Source of the DNA: Xiphias gladius
Taxonomy: Eukaryota; Chordata; Actinopteri; Istiophoriformes; Xiphiidae
Assembly (NCBI RefSeq): GCF_016859285.1
Contig: NC_053415.1
Coordinates: 27,624,001 to 27,688,000 of the forward strand
Length of the DNA: 64,000 nt
Direction: 5' to 3'
The notes under the pieces are model-generated. The model was not told the DNA's origin, ran no database searches, and was given only the letters and a program-made list of their open reading frames with translations. A program made the translations under genes and the position numbers. Below are positions 32,737 through 43,934 of the stretch, in pieces. How positions within the stretch are numbered: position 1 is the stretch's first letter; the number at the start of each line of letters is the position of its first letter.

Positions 32737-33663
32737 ATGGACGATGAATTAAATGCAACATTTATAACCCTTGACGGCTATGTGGAGTTGTACAGATACA
32801 GATATCTTTATTTTGTGATCATGTTTACAGTGTATATTCTAATTATCTGCAGTAATTCAACCATCATTTGCCTCGTCTGGATTCACCAAAACCTTCATGA
32901 GCCTATGTACGTTTTCATTGCAGCTTTGTTACTGAACTCTGTTCTTTTCAGCACGGCAATGTACCCAAAGTTGTTAATTGACTTTTTATCTGAAAAACAG
33001 ATCATTTCTTATTCCACCTGTCTCTTTCAGTTTCAAATATTTTACTCTTTAGGCGGTTCAGAGTTCCTATTGTTGGCAGCCATGGCCTATGACAGGTATG
33101 TGTCTATATGTAAACCTCTGCAATATCCAACTATCATGAGAAAAGCCGCTGTGAGGGTTTTCCTGGTTTTAGCCTGGCTCCTGCCAGCGTGTCAGGTTGC
33201 AGTACCAGCTGTAATGAGTGCTAATAAAAAGCTGTGCAGCTTTACTTTGAAAGCAATTTTCTGTAACAACACAGTTTACAAACTGCAATGTGTTGTCTCA
33301 AATACACAAATTATACATGATTTGGTCATTTTGCTAAATGTTGCACTCCTGCCTGTGCTTTTCATACTTTTTACTTACACAAGGATACTCATCATATCCT
33401 ATCGGAGCAGTAGAGAAGTCAGGAAAAAAGCTGCACAGACCTGTTTACCTCACCTGCTGGTTTTAATCAACTTCTCCTGTTTGTGTGCATATGATGTTAT
33501 CACAGTTCAGCTGGAATCAGATTTTCCAAAAACTGTACGTTTAATAATGACTTTACAAATAGTAACGTATCATCCTCTCTTTAATCCAATAATGTACGGA
33601 CTAAAAATGAAAGAAATCTCTAAACACCTCAAGAGGTTGTTCTGTCCAGCCAAAAGTATCTGA
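32737..33663 (+). CDS. Odorant receptor E, teleost-type one-exon GPCR
   Basis: 308 aa from the ATG that matches the MDDELN start of C and D; an in-frame ATG four codons upstream (32725, MTII) is possible but less likely. The sequon is NAT at 6-8. It has CSNSTI, LHEPMYVF, MAYDRYVSICKPLQYP, ISYRSSREVRKKAAQTC, and PLFNPIMYGLKMKEI with Met instead of Ile. The C-tail is CPAKSI. It is a mosaic: TM1 identical in DNA to B, TM2-TM4 closest to A (QFQIFYSLGG, LAWLLPACQVAVPAV), ICL3 almost identical to D. Its extracellular loop 2/TM5 entry (VVSNTQIIHDL) is unique. Confidence 0.95.
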   Translation: MDDELNATFITLDGYVELYRYRYLYFVIMFTVYILIICSNSTIICLVWIHQNLHEPMYVFIAALLLNSVLFSTAMYPKLLIDFLSEKQIISYSTCLFQFQIFYSLGGSEFLLLAAMAYDRYVSICKPLQYPTIMRKAAVRVFLVLAWLLPACQVAVPAVMSANKKLCSFTLKAIFCNNTVYKLQCVVSNTQIIHDLVILLNVALLPVLFILFTYTRILIISYRSSREVRKKAAQTCLPHLLVLINFSCLCAYDVITVQLESDFPKTVRLIMTLQIVTYHPLFNPIMYGLKMKEISKHLKRLFCPAKSI

Positions 33664-33724
33664 TGTATTAACACTAAAACAAATGTACAGACATCTTTTC
33701 TGTAACGTAATAATGGGAACTCTG

Positions 33725-33880
33725 ATCTTTGCAGCCCTGCAATCTACCCAACACTTTTGATTGGCTTTTTATCTGATAAGCAAATCATATTTTATTCAGG
33801 CAGTCTGTCCTTAATTAAATCATATATGGACTAAAAATGAAAGAAATCTCAAACGGCTGTTCTGTCAAGACAAACTGAAT
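33725..33880 (+). pseudogene. OR pseudogene fragment G, internally deleted
   Basis: Right after gene E: AIYPTLLIGFLSDKQIIFYS (TM2/first extracellular loop region) is followed within about 10 codons by IYGLKMKEIS (TM7 end) and a degraded tail. Everything from TM3 to TM6 is deleted. No ATG or promoter module is present. Confidence 0.85.
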
Positions 33881-34044
33881 AAATATATCAACAAAAATAA
33901 CTATTGTACAATCACATTTTTTGTTAATTTGGGGATAAGATGGAGAGCATCAGGTCCCAGATCCAGTGTGATCCTTGTGTTCTTTCCATTCCCCATGTTA
34001 TCTCTGCCTCTTTTACCCAGTTTCAACCCATTAGACTTTCAGTG

Positions 34045-34400
34045 TTGAGAGCACAGTGTCACACATGATCTCCTCCTCCTGCATCCTAGATATCATCCCC
34101 ACCTAGCTGCTGAGGGAGGTGTTCTCCACTGTTTGCCCTGCTATTTTACATTTTTTAAACAACGCACTGGCTTCTGGTTCTTTACCAGACAGTTTTAAAC
34201 ATGTCGTTATTCACCCTGTCCTTATGTAACTATGGACCAATCTCCAAACTGTCTTTTCTATCTAAGGTTCTGGAGAAAGTCATTTCATCTCAATTGATAT
34301 ATTTTATGAACATGATAGTGTTTTTAACAGTTCCCAGTCTGGTCTCAGAGCACTTCATAGTACCTAGACCGATGTAAAACTCTACATCTGTAGAGTGAAG
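34045..34400 (+). mobile_element. LINE reverse transcriptase fragment (L2/Rex-like)
   Basis: The plus strand reads ALASGSLPDSFKHVVIHPVL, then after a frameshift ISKLSFLSKVLEKVISSQLI and a following degraded F-x-N-E/M-H-D, SQSGLRALHS-like stretch. This is the finger/palm region of CR1/L2-group reverse transcriptases. It is dead, with several frame changes. Confidence 0.7.
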
Positions 34401-34865
34401 ACTGTAAGACTGTAAACACTTAATGCACCCTTTTCCAAAATACCTTGTTGAAAAAAATAGATGTTATTATTTTTATATTTAAGATCATATTCATTATAGA
34501 GATGTTACGGGTGTAACACAAAGACATTATCTGTATCTGTCAACCTCACAATCCTATCTGTATTTCTGTCCGTGCTCATAAAAATTACCCACATTTTCCC
34601 TGTTGTTCTACATTGCCATTCACACTGTCCTCTCATACTGTATGTAAAAGTTGGCTGTTCAGATAATGTACAAAATTAAAAAAAACTCTTACTTCCATAA
34701 AACTTTAATAATACATTTTTTAAATGTAGCATGTGATTTTAGGGATTCGGTTATGTTTCAATGTATGTAAAAGCTAACCAGCCAGCAAAGTAAAAACTAG
34801 AAAAATTCAAATACAAAGTACCTTTAAAAAACGTAATGTTAAATAAATATTATATAAACATTGCC

Positions 34866-34935
34866 TGTGAACATAATCCAGCCAGGGATTGATTCCCCAA
34901 ATAAATTGCCACCACAGCATAACTGGGAAAACCCT
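34866..34935. repeat. Short repeat block, copy at 34.9 kb
   Basis: GAACATAATCCAGCCAGGGA, then GCCACCACAGCATAACTGGG. It is matched by 38368-38430 (GAACATTATCCAGCCAGAGA, GCCACCACAACATAACTGGG). Confidence 0.6.
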
Positions 34936-34954
34936 TTATGAATATAAACTCAGC

Positions 34955-35410
34955 AGGCACTGTACTAATAGGAACACCTGTACACCTGCTCATTCATGCA
35001 ATTAGCCAATCAGCCAATCGTGTGGCAGCACATTAATGCATAAACTCCTGCAGCTACAGCTCAGGAGCTTCAGTTCATGTTCAAATCACACATCAGAATG
35101 ACACCAGATAACCACCGTTGACAGCTGTGGTGAGCAGAGAAGCTTCTCAGGATGAACAACACCTCCTGCCCTGAGGTGGATGGACTACAACAGCGGGAGA
35201 CCACGTCTGGATCCAGTAGAACCCCTTTGGGATGTGGTAGAACAGGAGACTGGCAGCATCAATGTGCAGCTGATAAATCTGCAGAAATGATGTGACGCCA
35301 TCCTGTCAACATGGACCAGAATCTCAGAGGAAAGTTCCCAACATCTGCTGGAATCCAGGCCACGAAAAGCAAAGGGAGGAACCACCTAGTATTAGTGTGG
35401 TGTTCCGACT
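34955..35410. mobile_element. Internally deleted DNA-transposon remnant, related to 63845-64000
   Basis: The left end reads AGCAGGCACTGTACTAATAG GAACACC. Further in are TCAGCCAATCGTGTGGCAGC, CCAGTAGAACCCCTTTGGGATG and ATGGACCAGAATCTCAGAGG. The terminal block 35313-35405 is the inverse of 63869-64000 (TGGTGGTTCCTCCCTTTGCT ... CAGATGTTGGGAAC). I remember this as a widespread fish Tc1-like derivative. No transposase frame remains. Confidence 0.7.
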
Positions 35411-36667
35411 AAAGCGCTTGGTGAGTGTTGATTAGAGAACACAAGTGAAGTCAGGTGTGTGTGGCTTTGCCCCGCACTGGACCCTGTTTGTACACATTGC
35501 TGCTTGCATCCCAGAAGCAGCAGAACATAAAGTTTCCACAACTGCTTCAGTCTGGATCAATGCAGGGTAGAGGGTCCATCTGTTGAACTCTCATTTGATA
35601 AGCCCATTATCAGACATTGATTATTGAAAGCCTTCACTTTTCTTATTAATAACTTGGTTGAACCTTGAAACTTAATACTTTGCTGGGTGATGTGTGTATT
35701 TCTGTAACTATTTTAGATTGCTTGGACTGTGGATACTTTCCCAGATATGTGGACTGTGTGCTTCATCGGTAATGCACACAGAGGACAATCAAGCAGTAAT
35801 ATTACAAACTAATATTAAGATGAGCACAAAAAATCCTACTGTGGCACCTCGTCATGCTTCAGTCATCAGTGTTTTCTGTATTTTTGCAGTTTTTGTTGTT
35901 TCAAATGTGTCCTCTGCTGTTGGCAAATCTTCTCCCATGCCAAGACAAAATAGTGGCCGCTGACTTTGTTTGGTCTGTTATTCATGTACAAGCTTTGACA
36001 GGTAAGGCCAGTGATAAACACTGTATAGTGGCTGGTTCTGCATGTGGGACATTTAGCTGTGGATGGAATATTTATATTCACACATTTTTATGTAATTCCA
36101 GTTGTAGGTAGGGACAGGATACCTTGATTCTTACTTCTATGTGACTTAGCTGTCATGGGATTATTCTGTATATTGTTCGGGACAAGTTTTTTAAATTCAT
36201 TTTAATTCGATTTTACTCAGTCAGGCCTTGGACGTTTCTTATCCAAGTGTCGATTTATCAGAATCAAAAAAAGTTTAATGATGGAATAATGCTGTGTTAC
36301 AATTGCAATAGGAAGTAATATGTAAAAACTGCTATTAATAGTAATAATAATAATAATATATACACAGTAAGAGAATATAAAAATGTACATTAAGTAATCT
36401 GGGAGGAAGAATCACCAGGTGTCTTTACGTTAGCATACCTGACTTTATGGCATTTTTCCTGTGGCCTAAATGTGTAAAAGCAAAAAAAAAACGGTTGTGT
36501 GTCCTTTTGATGGACAAAAGTTATGTAGTTGTTTGTTCCTGTTTTTCTTATTTCAGTAAAATAAGTTGGTTGGAGGTGGACAGAAAAAAAATCAGTCGGA
36601 CTGCAGTCTCCTGTCTCTCCACTACGTGGCAGCAAATAATGTCTAATAAGCCTCTTGTGGTGGTGGT

Positions 36668-36702
<35 letters not shown>

Positions 36703-36829
36703 TTTAAAGAAAAACAGACTCATTTTAAATGTTGCTCTTGTTGCTCCTCTGTCTAACCTTGACTTGACATAGAGGCTCGTACAGAGGATTCACAAAGTTC
36801 AGATCCCGTCGCTTTTTTCATTTTGTGTT
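35411..36829. other. Intergenic DNA, no gene recognised; (TG)n at 36669-36700
   Basis: AT-rich. Two overlapping frames near 35694-36111 have no recognised domain, no supported splice sites and a composition like that of their surroundings. The only clear element is the TG microsatellite preceded by a GGT run. Confidence 0.5.
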
Positions 36830-37960
36830 GTAGTTTTATTTGTAAATAGATAAAATTGTTATTGTCCATCAATCTACAATCAATAACCTATAATGACAAG
36901 GTGAAAACATGGTTTCAGGAAATTTAGCAAATTTATTAAAAATCCAAGACGGAAATCTCTTATTTTGAATCTCAAAAGTCTTCAGACCCTTAGTCCAGTA
37001 CTTTGTCGAAACCCCTTTGGCAGTGATCACAGGTTCAAGTCTTCTTGGTTTAGTCTCTGCCAGCTTTGCTCACCTGGATTGGGGCAGTTGATCTCTTTCT
37101 TTGTGGCAGATCCTCTCAGGCTCTGTCGGACTGGAAGAGAAGTGTCTGTGACCTGCGTCTTCAGGTCTCTCAACAGATGTTCTATGGGGATAAGTCTGGG
37201 CTTTGGCTGGAACACTGAAAGACAGTTAGAGACTGGTCCTGAAGCCAGTCCAGCGTTGTCTTGGCTGTTTGCTTTAGGTCATTGTCGTGCTGAGAGGTGA
37301 ACAGTCGCCCCAGTCTCAGGTCGCCTGCACTCTGGAGCAGGTTTTCTTCAAGGACCTCTCTGTATTTGGCTGTTTTCATCGTTGCCTCAGGTTTTACCAG
37401 TCTCCCTGTCCCTGCTGCTGAGAAGACCTCCCAGCAGGCCGTGATCTGCCTTTTACTCAAAGTGGCCTCAGTCCAGCCTCTCTACATAGAGACCTGGTTC
37501 ACGGAGTGCTGCTGAGATGGTCGTCCTTCCAGCAGGTTCTCTCATCTCTGCAGAGGATGTCTGAAGCTCTTCAGAGCGACTGTTGGTTTCTTGGTTACCT
37601 TCCTGACCAGAATTGCCCGGTTGCTCAGTTTGGTGGGACGGCCAACTCTAGGAAGAGTCCTGGTGGTTCCAAACTTCTTCCATTTCACAGTGATTGACGC
37701 CACTGTGTTCCTGGGAACATTCAAAGCTTTACAAATGGTTTTATATTTCACCCTAATCTAGGCCTCGCCACAGTTTTATTGCAGAGGTCTACAGAGACTT
37801 CTTTGGACTTCATGGCTTTTGGCAAAGTTGAACTCCGGTCGAGTTCTAGACACAACTGAATGATTTAAAGGAAACAGGAAGCACCAGACCACATTTTAGA
37901 GCCACAGCAAAGGTTCATGTTTTCTACGAACATAATGAGGAAATGCTGTCTATTTACAAA
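36830..37960 (-). mobile_element. Tc1-like transposon with decayed transposase
   Basis: On the minus strand, from right to left: MKYKTICKALNVPRNTVASI and VKWKKFGTTRTLPRVGRPTK (paired-like HTH), LSNRAILVRKVTKKPTVALK; then lower down TLDWLQDQ, SQSPDLSP and IEHLLRDLKT (DDE C-terminal half). These are standard fish Tc1 motifs. Frames are shifted between blocks, so no active enzyme is encoded. Same family as 26330-27055. Confidence 0.9.
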
Positions 37961-38019
37961 TCTGACAAGTCACAAACATGTTGATACTGAATGAATCAGT
38001 AAAATCTTCACAGACATCG

Positions 38020-38275
38020 TGTTTGTTTTCCACCAAAATGTCTGATCCTGCAGCTCAATATCCACCTGTAGTGACTCCAGCGTCATTAAACTGGTTTATG
38101 GTTCGGTTTAGACTCTCACAGCACCTGGTTCAGGTTCGGGAAAGATCCTGGTCTGGTTTAATAGAGAAAAAGTTCAAGGTGACTTCAGACACCAACCTGT
38201 TTATTTACATTGAACCAAAACCACCATCTTTCCTGAACCTTACCCAAAGAGCTGTTGTTGCCTGAACCACAGACG
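38020..38275 (+). repeat. Interspersed repeat, copy without the nested insertion
   Basis: ATGTCTGATCCTGCAGCTCA ATATCCACCTGTAGTGACT is followed directly by ATTAAACTGGTTTATGGTTC, CTCACAGCACCTGGTTCAGG, and TTTACATTGAACCAAAACCA. The minus-strand copy at 9885-10460 has the same two flanks separated by about 250 bp. Confidence 0.75.
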
Positions 38276-39499
38276 GGACTCTGGATGTGAACCTGGTCTC
38301 TGGCGTCACAGTCGTGCGTTTGTGCAGTTAATAAATGCAGCGCTTCGTTCATTCAAAAAACCTGTCCCCTGAACATTATCCAGCCAGAGACTACATTTGC
38401 CACCACAACATAACTGGGAAAACAGTCCAGTCACATGTAAACTTAATTTCTAGGAGACAGGGTTGGAAAGTTTTAGGAGAAAACACAAGCAGCTCAAACT
38501 GACCAATAACCATCTCTGTAGCTGCTGTAGCCCTGACATGTACTCGAGTTTTGAAGAGGAGTGTAACAGGGTCGTATGTTTGGTAACTTCTTCTTAATAC
38601 ACTTGAACAAAATGTGTCAAAATAGAAGCATTTACCTGAGTAGGAAGGCTTTCAAACTTAACGTTGGTAAGACGTGTATCCATAAGGTTCCCGTCCAACT
38701 CCCCACCTCCTTTGCCTCTTCTTCTCTGGTCTCCACTTTAAATTCCATTTGTCTTCTTCACCAATTCCCTTCTTACTGTTCTCCCGTGGGAAAGGTGGGT
38801 CTCAAATCTGTCATTTTAGTTCCATTTATTGTCGTCATCCCATCTTAATGTTTGTGGCAGTTTACTCAGTATATTTTTGTTGTTGTTTTTTTCGTGTGTG
38901 TGTGCTTGTCATTAACTATGAATTTCAGTTGTTTTAACAGGTAAACACTGCCAGCTTAAAGTTACAGTAAACTAATCAAACGCCCCCATTTTGTCTCTTA
39001 TTCCTGTCATTTGTGTAGCAGCTGAGCGCGGGGTTTTATTTACATGGAGGTTCTACCTTAATATTTGTCCCTTTCAGAATGGATTTAGATCAACTCCAAA
39101 GAGATCCTTCTCTCACGACATCTTGATTACTAGCCAGCACAACACAGAAGCCCCTGCTTACAGGGGCACCACAGAGGATATGTACGGGGAATCCATTGCT
39201 ACACCAAACACCCTCCCCATGGAAGTATAAATCATTCTCTAGCAACAAAACCAACTGTAAATCACTTGTATCAGTGTATTCATTAAGTTATTTTGATGGT
39301 CTACCCAAAAAAGGGGATTGTAGAGAGTCGGGACAGGAACGTATAGACATGTAGTTATGTATTTATTCAGTTAAATCCCTCCCACAGCGTGTGACCTCTC
39401 ACCTTCACTAATTCCAATCTGCAGTTCCTGCTTCACATTTGTTTGGAAACTACGTTCAGAAACCGCACAACAAAAAGACCCACTTCTGCCAACACACAC
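38276..39499. other. Intergenic DNA, no gene recognised
   Basis: It contains the short repeat block at 38368-38430 (see 34866-34935). Nothing else was identified. Confidence 0.4.
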
Positions 39500-39720
39500 A
39501 CACGTTTGTACTTCTATCTTTGTGAGGACACTCATTGGCATAATGCATTCCCTAGCCCCTAACCCTAACCTAAACCTAGATCTAACCTGAACCCTCAAAC
39601 CAGGTCTGGACCCTCAAACAGCCCTTTGAAGCTGTGAGGACCAGACAAAATGTCCTCACTCCTGAGGGTCTAAAACTCAAATTGGTCCTTACAAAGATAG
39701 ATGTACAAGGATACACACAC
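39500..39720. mobile_element. MITE-like element with terminal inverted repeats
   Basis: Left GTACTTCTATCTTTGTGAGGAC and right, inverted, GTACATCTATCTTTGTAAGGAC match at 20 of 22 positions. CA repeats flank both ends (39493-39502 and 39714-39724). The interior contains CCCTAACCCTAACC-like sequence and TGAGGACC motifs. Confidence 0.7.
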
Positions 39721-40104
39721 ACACAGAAACACGTAACCTCCCCCCTCCTGTGAATCCCATGGGAGTTCTGCCACACATTCTTTAGTGCACACTTCATTGT
39801 AGCAGTGATTCAGTGCAGCTCATGGCCAAATAAGACGAAAACCACTCAACTCGCTCGCTGGGTCTGCATCTGAGCTTTTGCTGCACACTGACATGACTGC
39901 TTGTGGATTTACAGTCTACAAGAAAAAGCACTAGGTTGTAACTCTGTGAGCTGGATGCGTTGCCGAATATTGGTATTTGTGTAAGACAACTTCTAGATAT
40001 CAATGTTTGACTTTTGCTTATGCATTACAGATGATGTCTTTCTAAGCCACTGCTGTGTGTACTATCTTTACAATGTGTTAAAAGAGAACTTACATAAAAC
40101 AGCC

Positions 40105-40590
40105 CCAGACTTGACTTGGGACTAGAACTTGACTCGACTTTGCTCTTACCATTCTTGACATCTGACTTTTTTGTCACATGGGACCTGACGTGTGGCTTGT
40201 GGGACCCGCCTTTCTTAATTTGGGACTTGACCTAAACTTGGACTGGCCCATCTTGACTTGGGAGTTCTTTGTATTGACATCATTGTATTGAACTTAAGGC
40301 TTGAATTGGACTTGACTTTGGACTTGACTAGAGACTTGCCAACTTGACTTAGGACTAGTTTTTCCTGACTCTGGACTTGATGTGAGACTTGTGGTACTTG
40401 CCTGCCCTAACTGGGAACAAACCTGGGGTTGACTTGGGTTGCTTTGACTGTCTTAACTTGGGACTTGTTTTTCCTGACTAAGAACTTGACATGAGACTTG
40501 TGGGACTGTCTTAACTTGGGACTTTAAGTAGGAGTTGCCTGTCTTGATTTCAGAACTGTGACTTGTCAAACACAGACTTGGCACCAGCCT
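40105..40590. repeat. Degenerate GACTTG-type minisatellite
   Basis: GACTTG (often GGGACTTGAC or GGACTTGACTTTGGACTTG) recurs more than fifteen times at irregular spacing, with intervening CTGTCTTAACTTGGGAC and TTTTTCCTGACT units. There is no frame of note. Confidence 0.85.
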
Positions 40591-41124
40591 CTGCCAAAAT
40601 GCCCCCCCCCTGCCATTAAGTATTCACTCAAATAGTGGAGTAGTCATCTGGTCCATAAATGGAGAAACTGGTTAATAAATTCAAGTAGAGGTTTCTGTGA
40701 GACCAAAGTGCGCATTTCTCTCAATCCTTTGGAGGTTTTCGCAAGAGAGGGTGTCACTACATTCCTACGTGTCTTTGACTGGATCCTACAGAACATCACT
40801 GCTTCTGTTTGATTTACCATTTATTCATCTGGCTCCTGTCAGGGTGCTGACCCCCACCGATGTCAAAATGGCCATTCGAACCAGAGTCGCTCACTTCCGT
40901 TCTGCTGATTCCTTACTGGTGAAAGTGGAGGCGGGTTTGAAAATCAGAAATTCCAAAACCTCAGGTCATGTAGTCTGTAAATCAGTGGAACCGGATAAAC
41001 AAAGCTAGCAACCGCTTGTTGCATTACAGTCAGTTGGTGCAACGTGTGATGTGATGCCCCTTTAAATCCCATTAAGCTGAGAAGCACAACACTGTGCTCG
41101 GTCTGAGTTTTTCATCAGCAGCTG

Positions 41125-41168
<44 letters not shown>

Positions 41169-41979
41169 AGTAAACACAGCCCACTGAGCAGCATGTGTGA
41201 GTGGATTTACCTCTGACCGAATGACGAACTGCATCGACAGTATCATCAGTAACTCAGTATGTGTTGCTTCACTTTCATGGCGACAGTTGTAGTAGCAGAT
41301 ATAGAAGTGACGATAGCAGTAGAATTAGTAGTTGTAAGAAATTTCAAGTTTTTAAAAATATCCTGTTCTTAATCTAATGTAATAATGTCCTGTGGTCCCC
41401 CTGTGGATCCTCTTATTTTTCACTTCTGTTTATTGTGGTTATTGGTACTTTGTGCAGTACGAAATGCAGAAATAAAATAATAAGCGAGGACTTCAACATA
41501 CTTTTGACAAGCAGTAAATACAGTACGTTAACAACAGATCGCAAACTTGCAGCTGCAAATCCAATCAAACTCATCCACATTCCCTCTTAGTAAAAATGTC
41601 ATGTTTTTGTAATGTTTTCTAGCTGGAGGCGTTGAATCACGTCTTTCGACAAGGCCGGGTGGGTTTGGTGGGTTCCTCTGCCTCCATCAGTCTACGTGCT
41701 TTCACACCAAAAACAGCCAGAGCTGGATCTGGATCTGTCTGAGTGGTTTCTCTGGGGCCTCAGACAGAGACTGGAAGATTTTAGTTGGGCAATAATGCTG
41801 GAGGTGCAGCCTGTGTAATATTTTGAGCTGTGGTTAATCCGTGTCTGACACACACACACACACACACACACACAGAAGGTCCTTTTATTGGTTGTCGTAG
41901 CTGTTGTTGTATCAGTCCTATTTATTACTACAACTGTTACAGCACATTTGATTATTATGACTATTTCAGAGCTCTTGTG

Positions 41980-42016
<37 letters not shown>

Positions 42017-43346
42017 GCACGCACGCACGCACGCACACACGGAAACATGCAGCTGATCATCAGGAGCTGATGACCCAGACTGAAGCCATGCAAGAAGTAA
42101 GGCAGGACCGGAAAGAGGACTTGAATAGACCCCCCCCCCCCCCATAACATTTCCTTGTAATTGGCGACGCCTGCCAGTCTCGCAGAAGTGCGCGTTCCCT
42201 CTGTCTGATGAGGAGGCGGAATGAACTTCCTGTTGTGCGGCAGCAGTCGCTGCATCAAGTCACCCGCGGACACGTCGGCCACCACAGGAAAGCGGCTCAG
42301 CCGTAAGAGTAAAAGCATGATCCGGCCGCTGCTTACATCTGTCAGCGCAGCTGGTTGAGTCGCTGCGTGGAGGGTGCGGTCGGACACACGCTGTAAATAC
42401 TCTGCTAACGAGCCTGTCAAGTCAAGACTGCAAACAGAAACAACAGCTCATCCTATTAGTGCAAGAACGACGAGGCTTGATGGGAGATAGGAATGTCAGA
42501 TTTCTTCCACTGTGCCCTTTTTGTTAATGTGTATATCTAATATTAGCGTCATGAGGCCTGAGACTCTCACTTGTGTGAGTGGCTTCGGTCCGGACGATCC
42601 CACAAATCCCGGCACCTTTGGTGAACTACAGAATGGATCCTATCGAGCCCAAACATACTGCAACCAGGGTCTTACAATAACCAATACCTGAGTGTAAACC
42701 CCCGCCCACGTGGCTGAAACCAACCCATGGCCTCGGTGTGAGGCCTGCATCACCATGACATCCAGGCATCGGTTTATCCCAACAAATAAAAACTCAGTCT
42801 TCTTTGACAAGCTCGTTGTTTGGCAGAACTGACTGCTGCGCTGAAGGTATCTCCAGAATTCTCCAAGACCCTCGGGGACGGAGAAATATTCCTCCCGGTG
42901 TCTACGAGACGTTACGATGCTTTATTTCGTATTTTCAAACCAAATGCCATGACTGCATTTTTCTTCTGCCGCACATATTTAACAAGAAGCTATGTCATTT
43001 CCTGCTAGTCGCTCAGTGGATTCTGTCATAACCACATCTTGATTTTTCCCCCAAAAAAACTGGGGCCAGGTCGCAGATACTCCTGAGGTCCGGTCCTCTG
43101 GTTATTTTACAGGCCGACTTCAGTATGTTTCCACTCAATACACTTTAATTTCACTAATAATAAATAAACAGACATTATCTCATTTTTCGTGAATAAAATA
43201 AAGACATAAAGTTAGAAAAGCTCGATTCACAACCGAAACTACTCCCAGCTTGGCAGTCGGCGATGCTTTTGTTTTGAAAGGGCTGAACCGGACGTGTGTT
43301 TCGATGTCCCGACTTGACCTCAGCTGGTTGGGACAAACCCGCAATG
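40591..43346. other. Upstream intergenic region of the integrin gene, with microsatellites
   Basis: Simple repeats: (TG)n 41127-41166, (AC)n 41849-41875, (AC)n followed by (GCAC)n 41986-42040, and a C run at 42130-42143. A minus-strand open frame of 242 codons (42420-41692) runs through two of these microsatellites and is not accepted as a gene. Confidence 0.5.
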
Positions 43347-43423
43347 ACACACACACACACACACACACGCTCTCTCTCTCTCTCTCACTCACTCGCTCGC
43401 TCGCTCGCTCACTCACTCACACA
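43347..43423. repeat. Compound microsatellite (AC)n(TC)n(GCTC)n(ACTC)n
   Basis: AC from 43347 to about 43368, TC to about 43386, then ACTC/GCTC units to 43423. It directly precedes the CpG-rich promoter region of the integrin gene. Confidence 0.9.
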
Positions 43424-43429
43424 CAAACG

Positions 43430-43767
43430 TAGTCGCGGCCTCTCCCCGGGATTGTTCCCGAGTTTCTCCAGCTTTTATCGGCTAAAACAGGCTAACGAAC
43501 CGCCGCCGAGAACCGGACCGAGTCCGGTCTCTTCGCTGCCGCTGCGCTCGGTTCCCGACGGCTTCGGTCCGAGCCGCGGTTGTGGTTTATTTAACACTTA
43601 CATGACGACTTGTTCTCCGTGCGGCTCCGGAGGACAGCTCCCGCTGGGAAGACTGAGATTTTAAAGCCGCTTAAAGCGACTCTGCCGGTGGACACACAGC
43701 GCGGGAGGCTAGCTTACCAGCGGGCATCTTCTTCGTCGGCGCTTCCCCTCGGTGCTCGGCAGCAGCC
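43430..43767 (+). promoter_or_regulatory. itgav: CpG-rich promoter and 5'UTR of the integrin alpha gene
   Basis: CG dinucleotides are dense (e.g. GTCGCGGCC, CCGCCGCCGAGAACCGGACC, TTCCCGACGG) compared with the CpG-poor surroundings, and no TATA box is evident near the start. This is typical of a broadly expressed vertebrate gene. The transcription start cannot be fixed by eye. Confidence 0.6.
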
Positions 43768-43934
43768 ATGGCGGGAGGTCGGTCCGGTCTCGGTCTGCTC
43801 GTCCTGGTCTGCGTCGGCTTCCACCGCTGCGGCTCCTTCAACCTGGACGTGGACGAGCCCTCCGTGTACTCCGGACCGCAGGGAAGCTACTTCGGCTTCT
43901 CGGTGGACTTCTTCAAGCCCCCGAACAACCAAAA
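43768..43934 (+). CDS. itgav: itgav coding exon 1 (signal peptide and propeller start)
   Basis: ATG in good context (GCAGCCATGG). It encodes [17 protein letters not shown] through [11 protein letters not shown] plus two bases (AA). The donor GTAAGA starts at 43935. 167 nt. Confidence 0.92.

Noticed and set aside
39540-39600. Telomere-like CCCTAACCCTAACC
   Set aside because: Too short and internal to a MITE-like element with its own inverted ends; not an interstitial telomere array.
41692-42420. 242-codon minus-strand open frame near the integrin promoter
   Set aside because: Its C-terminal half translates CA/TG microsatellites (Cys-Val and Arg-Ala-Cys runs), it begins at a non-ATG codon, and the N-terminal part shows no recognised domain.
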